From: Psychroflexus aurantiacus
GTDB taxonomy: Bacteria; Bacteroidota; Bacteroidia; Flavobacteriales; Flavobacteriaceae
DNA: 64,000 nucleotides
Reading direction: 5' to 3'
Assembly (NCBI RefSeq): GCF_010820555.1
Contig: NZ_JAAIKD010000006.1
Span: 141,539-205,538 of the forward strand
Positions 1-9,466 of this stretch are shown here, one piece after another. The notes below the pieces were generated by a model that worked only from the letters and a program-made list of their open reading frames with translations, had not been told where the DNA came from and did no database searches. A program made the position numbers and the translations under genes. Each line of letters opens with the position of its first letter. The first letter of the stretch is position 1.

Positions 1-644
1 GTAGTTGATTTCGCATTTCCGGTAATACCTGCTCTGGTGTAGATAGGTAGCGTTGGAGAAGTCCAGGACGCAGTTACATCGTTAACCAAGTATTGAGTGA
101 GGTAAAAATAAGAATGTGCTCTCATCGCAAAGGCCTGGGCCACAATATGTCTGTTGTTGTCAGTCAACTCGTCGATAATGGCCATCGTTTCAGCTTCTGT
201 TTCAGGTTGTGGCTGTCCAAGAATACTCTCGATAACCAAATTGGACCTGTTTATCACTCGGTAGTAATATCTCCAAACCTGATAATTCTCCTGTTGCGTA
301 AAATCTTCAGGTGCCTGAAATTCTGTAATGGCAGCTCTGTACCATCCATAAGTACTCAAGCTAAGGGCCATATCACCAGATAGCATATCACCGTATACGT
401 CATATCCTCTCTGTCCAAAATCTGTATGTGATCCAGTTCCGCCTGTTCCGGATGAGAACATGGTAGAATAGACCCCTGTCATAAAGGCTCCGTTAATTTC
501 TGGATTAACTTCACCAGCCTCACCTATCTGTCTAATGTTCCTAGTGCTACCTGTAGGCTCTTCGACAAGAAACTCCTCTTCACAGCCAACCAGTAGGAAA
601 GCTACGAAGGAAAATTTCATCATGTTTAAAATTGTTTTTTTCAT
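1..644 (-). CDS. SusD/RagB-family lipoprotein, partial (N-terminal part only)
   Basis: The minus strand reads an open frame from an ATG at 644 to the left edge, giving about 214 N-terminal residues; the rest lies outside the window. The product starts with a hydrophobic signal and a lipobox (LLVGC, Cys21), followed by acidic residues as is usual for surface-exposed Bacteroidota lipoproteins. Helical SusD-type sequence with aromatic-rich segments follows. It begins 17 nt downstream of the stop of a SusC-type receptor, the standard susC-susD order, so the pair should form one outer-membrane uptake complex in which SusD is the lid and ligand binder. A start at Met8 or Met9 is also possible. The substrate cannot be told from the sequence. 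Confidence 0.88.
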   Translation of the reverse strand, partial: MKKTILNMMKFSFVAFLLVGCEEEFLVEEPTGSTRNIRQIGEAGEVNPEINGAFMTGVYSTMFSSGTGGTGSHTDFGQRGYDVYGDMLSGDMALSLSTYGWYRAAITEFQAPEDFTQQENYQVWRYYYRVINRSNLVIESILGQPQPETEAETMAIIDELTDNNRHIVAQAFAMRAHSYFYLTQYLVNDVTASWTSPTLPIYTRAGITGNAKST

Positions 645-661
645 TGTTTTCTTTTTTTTTA

Positions 662-3600
662 TTAAAATCTTGCTCTAAGTCCGAACGTAAATGTAGATAA
701 TGGCGCGTATCGTCCTCTACCTGAATTTCCGGTCTGACTTGTTGTTGGATTGAATCCTTCTCTTGAACTGCTGATAAACAAGTTATCACCAGATACATAA
801 AGATCTAAATTACTAACACCTACACTTTCTAAAAATTTCTCTGGCATGTTGTAATTTAATAAAATGTTATTTAAGGCTAAAAAGTCAGCTCTTGTAATAA
901 ATCTTGTAGACTGTGCATTCACTCTTGGGATCACACGGTCTGCAATACGAGGTACATCTGTAATGTCACCAGGCTGTCTCCATCTGTTTCTTACATCGGT
1001 GTGTCTGTTTGTAGCCACAATACCACCATTGTTGTCATGCATCAATTCTGCATACTGACTATCGTAAGCATAACCTCCCACAGAATACGTGAACTGAGTT
1101 GATAGTGTAAAGTTATCGTATCGAGCATTAATTCTAAAAGCACCTGTAAGATCAGGAATACCTGATTTACCAACATACTTTTCAGTAGAATTTGCATACT
1201 GCTTTGTCACCTGACGCTCAACGGATGCATCCGGATTATCTGCTAAATAAGGAGTTAAGGACTGAATAGATTCGTCAACACCTGAATCAAAAATTCCGTT
1301 TCCATTGGTATCGTTGAAATACTGCCACCACATTGGGTAACCATCTGCAGGATCAACTCCAGCATATTCTCTCATGTAAAAGTCAAAGATAGATGCGCCT
1401 TCTGAGTACCCATAAGCTCCAACATTCTGGAATATTGCAGGCTCTCCTGTTGAAGGTTCAATAGGCATGGTTTTAAGCTGGTTGTCATACATCGCTCCGT
1501 TCAGAGAAACATCTAATCCCCACTTCTGATCATCAACGATTGAAGCATTCAAATCAAATTCAAGACCTGAATTTCTTAAAACACCATCGTTAACTGTGAT
1601 GATAGCTACACCTGAGGAAGGTGGTTGTCTTCTTGAGAATATTAAGTTTTCTGTATCCTTGATGTAGTAATCTAAATTGACATCCAACCAGCCCATTAAT
1701 GTTGACTGAACACCAACCTGGTACATATTGGATTCTTCCCAAGTTAAATCAGGATTAGCAAATAAAGACGGCTCTATGGAAAATCCACCACCAACGTTAC
1801 CTACAGCAAATGTATTGATACCTCTGTAAAATCCTGGGATGTTTTCATCACCAATGACACCGAAAGAGGCTTTTAATTTTAAGAAGTCGATCATGTCATA
1901 ATCTGAAAGAAAATCTTCCTGACTTAGGACCCACGCAGCACCAATAGAACCGAAGGTACCCCATTTGTCATTAGCAAATCTTGAGGATCCATCCTGTCTT
2001 ATTGTAGCTGATAAAAAGTATTTATCATCAAAATTATAGTTCCCCTGTCCGAAGTAAGACTCCAAGGTTCTGCGGTTAGTGAAACCCTCTGGATTAGTCA
2101 AATTCGTGATATAGTTACTTAACTCTAATCCTCCAGGGATAATCGCTTTACTTTTAAAGGCAGTTGTGTTAGACTGATCAAATTCATTGGTCTGGTGAGC
2201 TACAAAAAGCTCTAGGTTATGATCGCCGAATGAATTTTCGTAACGTAACAACTGTAAAAAGTCCATGGTGGTTGTCTCTGTAACACTTTGAAATAAATCT
2301 CCGCCATTACCAACACTTACCCCATAGAACTGATTCCCCATAGAATTAAACACGTTGTTAGAGTACTGAAAACCAAATGTCGTTTCAAAAGTTAAGTTTT
2401 TAACGATATCCACATTGGCGTTAAAACTACCAACGAATTCATTTCTGTCAGATCCGTTAAAGTCATATCTCGCTGAACCGATAGGGTTCAGGTTGTTAGA
2501 GTTAGCTCTGTCTCTGAAACCTGATGAAGAACCGTAATCCAACTGATTTCCTCCAAAAATTGGGTCTGGAACCAGTTCGTAATTATCATCTCTAAGGTAA
2601 ACAGGGTAAAATGGATTCATCTTGTCTGCAAACTCAAATAAGTTTTCAGCACCATTCGTTTGTCCGTTTTGAACGCTTTCGGATACGGTATAACCTAAGT
2701 TAGCACCTACTTTCAACCAGTCTTTAACTTGAGAATCCAGGTTAAGTCTCGTGTTGTATCTTTTGTAGCTTGTACGGATAGCATAACCATTGTCATCAAG
2801 GAAACCACCTGAAAAGAAGTATTTGGTTTTCTCGTCACCTCCACCCATTCTTATGTTGGCTTCAGTTCTGATGTCTGGGTTGAAAGCTACGTCTTCGTAT
2901 CTTTCTGGAGTATATCGTCTGGTGACTCCGTCTCTTACCATTCCTGTTGCAGGATCGATTAGTTCAGAACCATTTGCAACATTCCACATGTTATAACCCA
3001 CAGGTAGGATAGCGTTTCCGCCAGTTCCAAAGAAATTATCGTTTACAAATTGTACCGGGTTTGGATTACCAGTTAATCTTTCTCTGTTCACTTTTGCTTC
3101 CCAAACCAATCCAATGGCTTCTTCAGGTGAAGTGATCACATCGTAACGTGGAATCAACTGCGTGTTGACACCAGTTCTCATGTCCACTTCAATAAAGGAT
3201 TCACCAGCTTTACCAGCTTTAGTCGTAATTAAGACAACCCCGTTTGCACCTCTGGATCCGTAAATCGCAGTTGCCGAAGCATCTTTTAGAATTACAGTAC
3301 TCTTGATGTCATTTGGGTTAATCGCATTCAAACTACCTGAGTAAGGCACACCATCTACAACATACAAAGGATCTCTGTTTCCGTTTACAGAACCGAAACC
3401 TCTAATACGTACTGTTGAAGTAGTACCAGGTTGCCCGGAAGTGTTAATAACGGTCACACCTGAAGCCTCACCAGCTAAAGATTGAGAAACGTTTGAAAAG
3501 TTTTTAGATTCGATGTTTTTAGCCTCGACTACAGAAGCAGAACCTGTAAAGGAACGTTTCGTAGTTGAACCATAACCAACGACTACAACCTCATCCAGGG

Positions 3601-3898
3601 CTTCGCCTAGCTGAAGGTTAACATCAATTTTAGTTTTAGACCCAACAGCTATGATCTGTGTATCAAACCCAACATAGGAAAATACAAGTCTGTCTGAACT
3701 GTCTGCTTCAATGGAATACGTACCATTAAAATCAGTTTGAGTCCCTGTGTTTTGTCCTTCGATTAAAACGTTTACCCCTGGTAAGGGTGATCCGTCAGGA
3801 TCCGTTACAATACCGGAGACTGTTTTTGTTTGTGCAAAACCAATTTGCACAACCAACGCTAAGAATAGCGTTAATAATCCATTAATTTTTAATTTCAT
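662..3898 (-). CDS. SusC/RagA-family TonB-dependent outer-membrane receptor
   Basis: This 1078-residue protein has a signal peptide (about 1-22, cleaved after GFA), a carboxypeptidase-D-like regulatory domain (about 26-100), a TonB box-like stretch DEVVVVGYG (102-110), a plug domain with the SusC signature ending near LYVVDGVP (about 178-185), and a long C-terminal beta-barrel ending in Phe. These are the family hallmarks: a 22-strand barrel that imports large ligands, often oligosaccharides or peptides, using TonB energy. It is paired with the SusD gene that starts 17 nt downstream. No hydrolases are adjacent in the window, so the ligand is unknown. Its leader shares a 17-bp motif with the second SusC gene. 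Confidence 0.95.
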   Translation of the reverse strand: MKLKINGLLTLFLALVVQIGFAQTKTVSGIVTDPDGSPLPGVNVLIEGQNTGTQTDFNGTYSIEADSSDRLVFSYVGFDTQIIAVGSKTKIDVNLQLGEALDEVVVVGYGSTTKRSFTGSASVVEAKNIESKNFSNVSQSLAGEASGVTVINTSGQPGTTSTVRIRGFGSVNGNRDPLYVVDGVPYSGSLNAINPNDIKSTVILKDASATAIYGSRGANGVVLITTKAGKAGESFIEVDMRTGVNTQLIPRYDVITSPEEAIGLVWEAKVNRERLTGNPNPVQFVNDNFFGTGGNAILPVGYNMWNVANGSELIDPATGMVRDGVTRRYTPERYEDVAFNPDIRTEANIRMGGGDEKTKYFFSGGFLDDNGYAIRTSYKRYNTRLNLDSQVKDWLKVGANLGYTVSESVQNGQTNGAENLFEFADKMNPFYPVYLRDDNYELVPDPIFGGNQLDYGSSSGFRDRANSNNLNPIGSARYDFNGSDRNEFVGSFNANVDIVKNLTFETTFGFQYSNNVFNSMGNQFYGVSVGNGGDLFQSVTETTTMDFLQLLRYENSFGDHNLELFVAHQTNEFDQSNTTAFKSKAIIPGGLELSNYITNLTNPEGFTNRRTLESYFGQGNYNFDDKYFLSATIRQDGSSRFANDKWGTFGSIGAAWVLSQEDFLSDYDMIDFLKLKASFGVIGDENIPGFYRGINTFAVGNVGGGFSIEPSLFANPDLTWEESNMYQVGVQSTLMGWLDVNLDYYIKDTENLIFSRRQPPSSGVAIITVNDGVLRNSGLEFDLNASIVDDQKWGLDVSLNGAMYDNQLKTMPIEPSTGEPAIFQNVGAYGYSEGASIFDFYMREYAGVDPADGYPMWWQYFNDTNGNGIFDSGVDESIQSLTPYLADNPDASVERQVTKQYANSTEKYVGKSGIPDLTGAFRINARYDNFTLSTQFTYSVGGYAYDSQYAELMHDNNGGIVATNRHTDVRNRWRQPGDITDVPRIADRVIPRVNAQSTRFITRADFLALNNILLNYNMPEKFLESVGVSNLDLYVSGDNLFISSSREGFNPTTSQTGNSGRGRYAPLSTFTFGLRARF

Positions 3899-4441
3899 CT
3901 TTTTGTTTATTTGAATTAGCCAATGCCAAAAATGAAAATATTAAGTTAATCTCACAAGATTTATTGTATTTATTTTAATACAACAGGTGTTAATTATTAA
4001 CGTAAAAGTAATATACAATCCAAAACAAACCTTATAGGTGGCTGAATTTTAGATTATTTTAGCAGTTGCTAAAGCTTTAGCTATAAGGAGGTTGTATGTG
4101 TTTTAAGCCTATTTTCTTCAATATAAAACAGCTTTTTTTTCTTATATGTTCCTCAGGCTACATTTTTAGGTTTACCAAACCAAACTGATTTTTTGCTTTT
4201 ATTTTTCAGTTTCAGACCATAAATCAGTATATATTTTGAGTTAAAGCCGCGTTTACATGGTGATTCAGGCTGATCCTAGTATTATATCCTTCTGGTTTCT
4301 TATCAGTTTAAGAATTCTCTAAGCAAGCTTTGTCAAGGAAACTTAATGAGTTTCTAACGTGACTTTGATTTTACAGTTCCCGGTTTTAGGTAGCTTTATT
4401 ATGATTCGCTGATTCTTTAAGCTTTAATTTATGCTATTAAA
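3899..4441. other. Intergenic region upstream of the first SusC gene
   Basis: About 540 nt without a credible gene lie between the two SusC/SusD units. The part next to the SusC start holds the shared leader motif (3910-3926). A 14-bp perfect palindrome sits at 4068-4081. I searched the minus strand for TAnnTTTG and found no exact match, so the promoter of the downstream susC is not assigned. The remainder is AT-rich with T-tracts and shows no coding signal. Confidence 0.6.
3910..3926 (-). promoter_or_regulatory. Shared SusC leader motif, copy 1
   Basis: The 17 bases GCATTGGCTAATTCAAA (minus-strand reading) lie just upstream of the first SusC start codon and occur identically upstream of the second SusC gene at 9304-9320. 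The position relative to the start is nearly the same in both. The function is not known; a conserved 5' untranslated element or the remains of a recent duplication are both possible. Confidence 0.55.
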
Positions 4442-4469
4442 AAAACCGCCTCGGTGAAGAGGCGGTTTT
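4442..4469 (-). terminator. Rho-independent terminator of the second SusC/SusD operon
   Basis: A perfect 11-bp stem (AAAACCGCCTC with GAGGCGGTTTT) encloses a 6-nt loop. Read on the minus strand it is followed by a run of T. It begins about 26 nt past the stop codon of the SusD gene, so it should end the susC-susD transcript. Confidence 0.85.
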
Positions 4470-4494
4470 CTGATCCATTTGGTAATAAGCTTTT

Positions 4495-6138
4495 TTAGTT
4501 TTGATCTCCAGGACCAATATTGGGGTTGGCATCGATTTCTCGCTGTGGGATTTTGAAAATCCAGGCGTCATTAACCGATGGTCTTTCCTGAAAAAAGCCA
4601 TCCTGATAAAGGATTGCGGAAGCTCCGGATCCGCCATTGGCAGCGTGGTCTATACCCTCATCCCAGCGGATTTTGTCGGTATAACCAAAACCTTCACCCC
4701 ACAGTTCAACACCGCGCTGAAACTTGATGTGATCCATCAAAAGCGCCTTGGAGTTGTAGACTGTAACATCGTAAGCACTATCACGCGCTTCACCTAATGG
4801 TCGTAACGCATTTTGTGCAGCAGTAATGTTATCCAGCATCGCTTCAGCCTCAGCTTCTATCAAATACATCTCCGAACTTCTCATATATATGATGTCATCA
4901 GGATCGATTGTTCCGGGATTTTTTTGAAGCATTTTTACATGCATATACGGGTGCAAATTATGTCTACTGGTTATGCCGTAGGTGCTTTTTATATCGCTTA
5001 CAGCAGCATTCCAAGCGTCAATATCTGTGTAGTTTGGATCGTTGGCAAAGCCTCCCTGACCATTCGAAGCAGAAGTGTTGGTGTTTGGGGCTTCAGGAAG
5101 AAAAACATCTTTTCTGTAGTCTGTGTCAGGAATAGCATCTACCAATCTTCTGTCTGCGATTTTAGGGTTATTTCTGTTTTGACTTCCATTAAAGGTGTTG
5201 CACATCAAATAGAAATACGAACGGAAAAACGTGGTTTCAGTGCTTATAACATGGCTTCCCCAAATGACCTCTGGTAAAAGCGTCGTGTTGAATCCCGACT
5301 TCCAGTCAGCTTCATCCATCAGTGGATAATTTGCTCTTGCCAGCTTTGCAGCATCGGCTGCCATTCTCCACTGGCCGCTGTTTAAAGCGATACGTGCTTT
5401 TATACCATAAGCGACATCAATATTGAGTTCAGCTTTATCAGCAGCATTGCCTGTTGGTCTTGGAGTTGCTTCGCCAAAATAAGAAATGGCTTCATCGATA
5501 TCGTCCATGGCCTGGTCGTAAACCTGCTGAACAGTAGATCGAGGAGCGCTTTCAAAAGGAGCTTCAGAGGCAAACAGAATAGGTACGCCAGGATCTGTTG
5601 CCGGATCACCAATCAAGTAGCCTCTGCCGTAATGCTGTACCAAAGAAAGATAAGCATAAGCTCGGTAGGTATAGGCCTGGCCAATGATTTCTTTTAGTTT
5701 TGCATCCATGGTCAAGCTGCCGTCTGTCGCCTTATTGATAATGGCATTGGCGCTTGCGATGATGTTATATCGGTGATACCACAGGATTTCATTGGTTAAT
5801 GAAGTCTCCTGGGTGTGATCCACCCACTGTGCAGTACTCCTCCAGCCCAGGTTATTGGCATTGGCTGAATGAATCAATGTTCCTGCGATATTATCGCCCA
5901 TTGGCACCCAAAAATGCTCTCCTGCTCTGGAAGTGTCCCCTCCGGGAAGTATGGTCTGACTTTGAGAATACAGCCCACGGTGTAACCCGTCAATGATAAG
6001 CGCCATATTATTTGCAGTGGCTAAGGCATCTGCAGATGAAATGGCATCTGTTGGTTTTGTCTCCAGAAAGTCATCTTCACAGGAAGACAGAGACAAAAAT
6101 GCTAAGGTCAATAGCACTAAATTTATTTTTTTTAACAT
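4495..6138 (-). CDS. SusD/RagB-family nutrient-binding lipoprotein
   Basis: The 547-residue protein begins with a lipoprotein signal (lipobox LSSC, Cys20) followed by EDDFLE, a typical surface-lipoprotein start. The middle carries SusD-type helices (for example the YRAYAYLSL segment, a TPR-like helix conserved in the family), and the C-terminal third has the usual WGEGF and KIRW motifs. It follows the SusC gene by 26 nt and should cap that receptor at the cell surface. Length is normal for the family. No catalytic role is expected. The ligand is unknown because no enzyme genes flank the pair. Confidence 0.93.
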   Translation of the reverse strand: MLKKINLVLLTLAFLSLSSCEDDFLETKPTDAISSADALATANNMALIIDGLHRGLYSQSQTILPGGDTSRAGEHFWVPMGDNIAGTLIHSANANNLGWRSTAQWVDHTQETSLTNEILWYHRYNIIASANAIINKATDGSLTMDAKLKEIIGQAYTYRAYAYLSLVQHYGRGYLIGDPATDPGVPILFASEAPFESAPRSTVQQVYDQAMDDIDEAISYFGEATPRPTGNAADKAELNIDVAYGIKARIALNSGQWRMAADAAKLARANYPLMDEADWKSGFNTTLLPEVIWGSHVISTETTFFRSYFYLMCNTFNGSQNRNNPKIADRRLVDAIPDTDYRKDVFLPEAPNTNTSASNGQGGFANDPNYTDIDAWNAAVSDIKSTYGITSRHNLHPYMHVKMLQKNPGTIDPDDIIYMRSSEMYLIEAEAEAMLDNITAAQNALRPLGEARDSAYDVTVYNSKALLMDHIKFQRGVELWGEGFGYTDKIRWDEGIDHAANGGSGASAILYQDGFFQERPSVNDAWIFKIPQREIDANPNIGPGDQN

Positions 6139-6164
6139 GACTATATGTTTTAATTTATTAGTTA

Positions 6165-9100
6165 TTAAAATGCAACATTTAATCCCAGAGATAAAATTCT
6201 TGCCGGGTTATAATCGTTACCTGCTGGAGTTCCTCCCAGGTTGTACTGTGGGTCCAGACCTTCTCTTTTACTCTTTAAGTACAGGTTTTCTCCAATGACA
6301 GAAAGGGTAAGATTATCTACACCTAACTGGCTGGTAAGAGATTTGTCGAAGGTATAACCCAGGTTTACATTCCTTAGAGACCAGAATGAAGCATCGGTCA
6401 AGAATCTACTGGACTGGGTTCTTACCAGGTTTGGATTTCCAGACTCCAGTCTAGGGACATCGGTAATGTCTCCGGGCTGACGCCATGCATTTAGAATGTC
6501 CGGATGGTATGAGCTTCCAAAACTTCCGCTATGCATCATGGCAGAATAACCATTATCCAGGAATTTACCTCCGATTCCGTAAGTAACTAAGATATTCAGG
6601 TTGAATCCCTTATAGCTGAAAGTATTGGCTACCGAACCTAATAAATCTGGAATGGAACTGTCTCCGGTATAGGCTCTTTCGGTATCCTGCCAGTCGTTTG
6701 TGGTTTCCTGTACACCATTGGCATCCAGAACAGGAACACTGTTGCCATCTTCGTCAAACTCAAATTTTAAGAACAGCTGGTCGCCGGTCGCCGGATCTAC
6801 GCCAGCGGTTTGAAGTAGGAAATAATCAAATCTGGATCTTCCTTCTTCCCAGCGTTTCGAACCGGTTATAAAAGGATCGGGAATGCTGGTGATTTCATTT
6901 TTAAAGGTAGAGGCCTGAAGTGTTAAATCCCAGACGAAATCGTTAGCATTATACAAGGCAAAATCTAAACCGATTTCCCAGCCTGAGTTATACATGTCTG
7001 CAATGTTTGCAGGATAAGAATTTAAACCATTACTCAAAGCAATCGGTAAATCGTATAACAGGTCTGTGGAATTTCTCTTGTAATATTCGATAGAGCCGTT
7101 AACAAAATTGTTGAAAAGACCAAACTCTAAGGCAATATCGAAACTTTCGATGGTTTCCCATTGTAAGTTGGCGTTACCAATATCCTGCCAGATGATGGCG
7201 GGTGAGCCGGCATTAGAGGTCAAACCGTATCTTGGTTGAGCCAGAAAGAAGTCTCCTAATTGGTCGTTTCCTACCTGACCAAAAGATCCTCTCAGTTTCA
7301 GCTTGTCAACAAATTCCAGATTTTTCATGAAATTTTCCTGCTCAATTCTCCAGGATGCTCCAACCGAATAAAAGTTACCGTATTTATTATTATCGCCAAA
7401 AACCGAAGATCCATCTCTTCTTCCTGAAGCGCTTATATAATATTTATCAGCAAAATTATAATTGGCTCTTAAAAAGTAACTTTCAATTGTTTTTTTCGTT
7501 GTCGCTCCATCCAGGCGGATAGGTGTCGCGAAATTAGCAAATTCAGTAATTCCCTCTGCTGTTTGCTCAATGGATAAACCTTCGTTAAATGAAAAGGTTC
7601 TTTCAAAGCTTTCGTGACCGGCAGTGATGTCTATATTATGATCACCATTAATAGTTTTACTATAGGTTAAAATCTGGTTGAAGTTTTCCACTTCTCTTCT
7701 GAATCTGGTTTCCCCATACCTTCCGGTAGGCTGTGCATCACCTATAACAGCATTCTCATAACTCTTATTGATGCCTTCGTTGATGTCTCGGCCGTAATTT
7801 AATTTTAAATTAAGACCTTCCAGGATTTTGAAATCTACATAAGATCGGAATCCGTAGGTATTGTTCAGGTTTTGCTCGTCGTTTAATAAGAGCTCCTGTA
7901 AGGCATGACGTCCCTGGCTCACAGGTCTGGACCCGATGTTAAACTGTGGAAAGCCTTCCCCGGAATCAAACACCGGGTTTCCGGCTTCATCTCTAACGAT
8001 ATTTCCTTCTAAATCATTGACGTAAACAGGATAAACGGAGCCTATGTTCTTTGCGAAACCGAAAGGGTTTACAATACTTCCTGTACCGGCCGATGCCGGA
8101 CCGCTAGATTCTGTGATCGTTATGTTTGCACTACCCCCAGCGGTGATCCAGTCGTTAAGATCAAAATCTCCATTTAATCTACTGGTTAATCGGTCAAATT
8201 TTGAGGTAACCACGTAACCTTCTTCTTCCAGATAGGACGTAGAAAAGAATACTCTGTTGTTTTCACCTCCGCCAGACACATTGAAATTATAGTTCTGTCT
8301 GATTCCAGTCTGATTTAAGACATCATACCAGTCTAAGCTATCATAAATAACATCTGCATTGGGATTTAAGCGTCCGTCAGTTCCTACGATCTGATCGTTT
8401 GGAACGTTGAATGGATTGTATCCTAACTGAAGAAAAATGTTTTCAGAAGCGTAGGCCGGATCACCGTTGCCGGCGCTGGAGTTTTTTAAAGCTTCCCACA
8501 TGGTTTCGTAATAATTTCCAGGGCTTAATTCCTCATAGTTTGGAATTCCCTGAGTGACGATACCCAGTTGTGAGGAAAACGTGGTTCTCACCTCTCCCTT
8601 TTTACCGTTTTTTGTCGTGATTAAAACAACACCGTTTGCTGCTCTGGATCCATACAAAGACGTGGAGGCGGCATCTTTTAAAATGGTAAAAGAAGCGATG
8701 TCTTCCTGGTTAATGGTGTTCAGCGCACCCTCATATTGTATACCATCTACAATATAAAGCGGCTCTGAACTTCCATTCAGGGTACCAACCCCACGAATGA
8801 CTATGCCAGGTGAAGAGCCAGGTTGTCCTGAAGCAGAGGTGAACTGTACACCTGTAGCTTTTCCTTCGATGGCCGCAATAGGGGAGGTGACATTCCTGTT
8901 GGTCAGTTCTTTCGCTCCAATAACAGAGGCTGAACCCGTAAAGGATTCTAAACTGGAGGAACCGTAGGCGACAACAAAGACCTCATCAAGGGATTCGCCA
9001 GGAGTCATCTGGACATTGATTTCTGTTTGATCTCCTACACGAATGGTTTGGGTATTAAAACCAATATAGGAAAATTCCAACTGCTGGTTCGGGCTTGCTT

Positions 9101-9290
9101 CGATCGCATACGCACCGTCAAAATCGGTTTGCGTTCCGATACTTGTTCCCTTTACCAAAACGTTAGCTCCGGGAAGGGGTAGTCCGGAGTCGTCTGTCAC
9201 CGTACCGGAGACAGTTTTGGTTTGTGCAAAACTCAGTTGCACAACCAACACTAAGAGTAGTGTTAAAATTCCATTTAATTTTGTCTTCAT
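6165..9290 (-). CDS. SusC/RagA-family TonB-dependent outer-membrane receptor
   Basis: I start this at the ATG at 9290 (1041 residues), because it begins a normal signal peptide (about 1-22, cleaved after SFA); an upstream TTG in frame would add nine hydrophilic residues that lie in the conserved leader. Domains in order: signal, carboxypeptidase-D-like regulatory domain (about 26-100), TonB box-like DEVFVVAYG (102-110), plug with the LYIVDG motif, and a long barrel. It is paired with the SusD gene 26 nt downstream. Its signal peptide and N-terminal domain closely resemble those of the first SusC gene, but the barrels differ, so the two systems probably take up different ligands. Confidence 0.95.
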   Translation of the reverse strand: MKTKLNGILTLLLVLVVQLSFAQTKTVSGTVTDDSGLPLPGANVLVKGTSIGTQTDFDGAYAIEASPNQQLEFSYIGFNTQTIRVGDQTEINVQMTPGESLDEVFVVAYGSSSLESFTGSASVIGAKELTNRNVTSPIAAIEGKATGVQFTSASGQPGSSPGIVIRGVGTLNGSSEPLYIVDGIQYEGALNTINQEDIASFTILKDAASTSLYGSRAANGVVLITTKNGKKGEVRTTFSSQLGIVTQGIPNYEELSPGNYYETMWEALKNSSAGNGDPAYASENIFLQLGYNPFNVPNDQIVGTDGRLNPNADVIYDSLDWYDVLNQTGIRQNYNFNVSGGGENNRVFFSTSYLEEEGYVVTSKFDRLTSRLNGDFDLNDWITAGGSANITITESSGPASAGTGSIVNPFGFAKNIGSVYPVYVNDLEGNIVRDEAGNPVFDSGEGFPQFNIGSRPVSQGRHALQELLLNDEQNLNNTYGFRSYVDFKILEGLNLKLNYGRDINEGINKSYENAVIGDAQPTGRYGETRFRREVENFNQILTYSKTINGDHNIDITAGHESFERTFSFNEGLSIEQTAEGITEFANFATPIRLDGATTKKTIESYFLRANYNFADKYYISASGRRDGSSVFGDNNKYGNFYSVGASWRIEQENFMKNLEFVDKLKLRGSFGQVGNDQLGDFFLAQPRYGLTSNAGSPAIIWQDIGNANLQWETIESFDIALEFGLFNNFVNGSIEYYKRNSTDLLYDLPIALSNGLNSYPANIADMYNSGWEIGLDFALYNANDFVWDLTLQASTFKNEITSIPDPFITGSKRWEEGRSRFDYFLLQTAGVDPATGDQLFLKFEFDEDGNSVPVLDANGVQETTNDWQDTERAYTGDSSIPDLLGSVANTFSYKGFNLNILVTYGIGGKFLDNGYSAMMHSGSFGSSYHPDILNAWRQPGDITDVPRLESGNPNLVRTQSSRFLTDASFWSLRNVNLGYTFDKSLTSQLGVDNLTLSVIGENLYLKSKREGLDPQYNLGGTPAGNDYNPARILSLGLNVAF

Positions 9291-9303
9291 GTTTTGTTTA
9301 TTG

Positions 9304-9320
9304 TTTGAATTAGCCAATGC
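9304..9320 (-). promoter_or_regulatory. Shared SusC leader motif, copy 2
   Basis: This is the second identical copy of the 17-base motif also found at 3910-3926, again directly upstream of a SusC start codon. In this copy a TTG inside the motif is in frame with the receptor; in the first copy the corresponding frame is shifted. That argues against the motif being translated as part of the receptor. Confidence 0.55.
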
Positions 9321-9466
9321 TAAAAGTCATACAAATATTTCATGTTTGCAATTTTAATTTATGTTTTCTTTAAATTATTTTTATATATATTACACATCTT
9401 ACAATAAGTTATACTTATGGTTACTTATCTTTTATGTTTATGCTGAAATAGCAATAAGATACTCAA

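Noticed and set aside
93..383. Plus-strand open frame of 96 codons
   Set aside because: It is antisense to the partial SusD reading frame, which has a signal, lipobox and family features; the frame has no recognisable protein features.
580..798. Minus-strand open frame spanning the SusC/SusD junction
   Set aside because: It runs across the end of SusC and the start of SusD in another frame and has no support of its own.
4501..5277. Several plus-strand frames opposite the second SusD gene
   Set aside because: All lie antisense to a well-supported SusD gene.
9291..9317. Longer start of the second SusC gene
   Set aside because: The nine extra residues come from a leader motif shared with the other SusC gene, where the frame differs; the ATG at 9290 gives a normal signal peptide.
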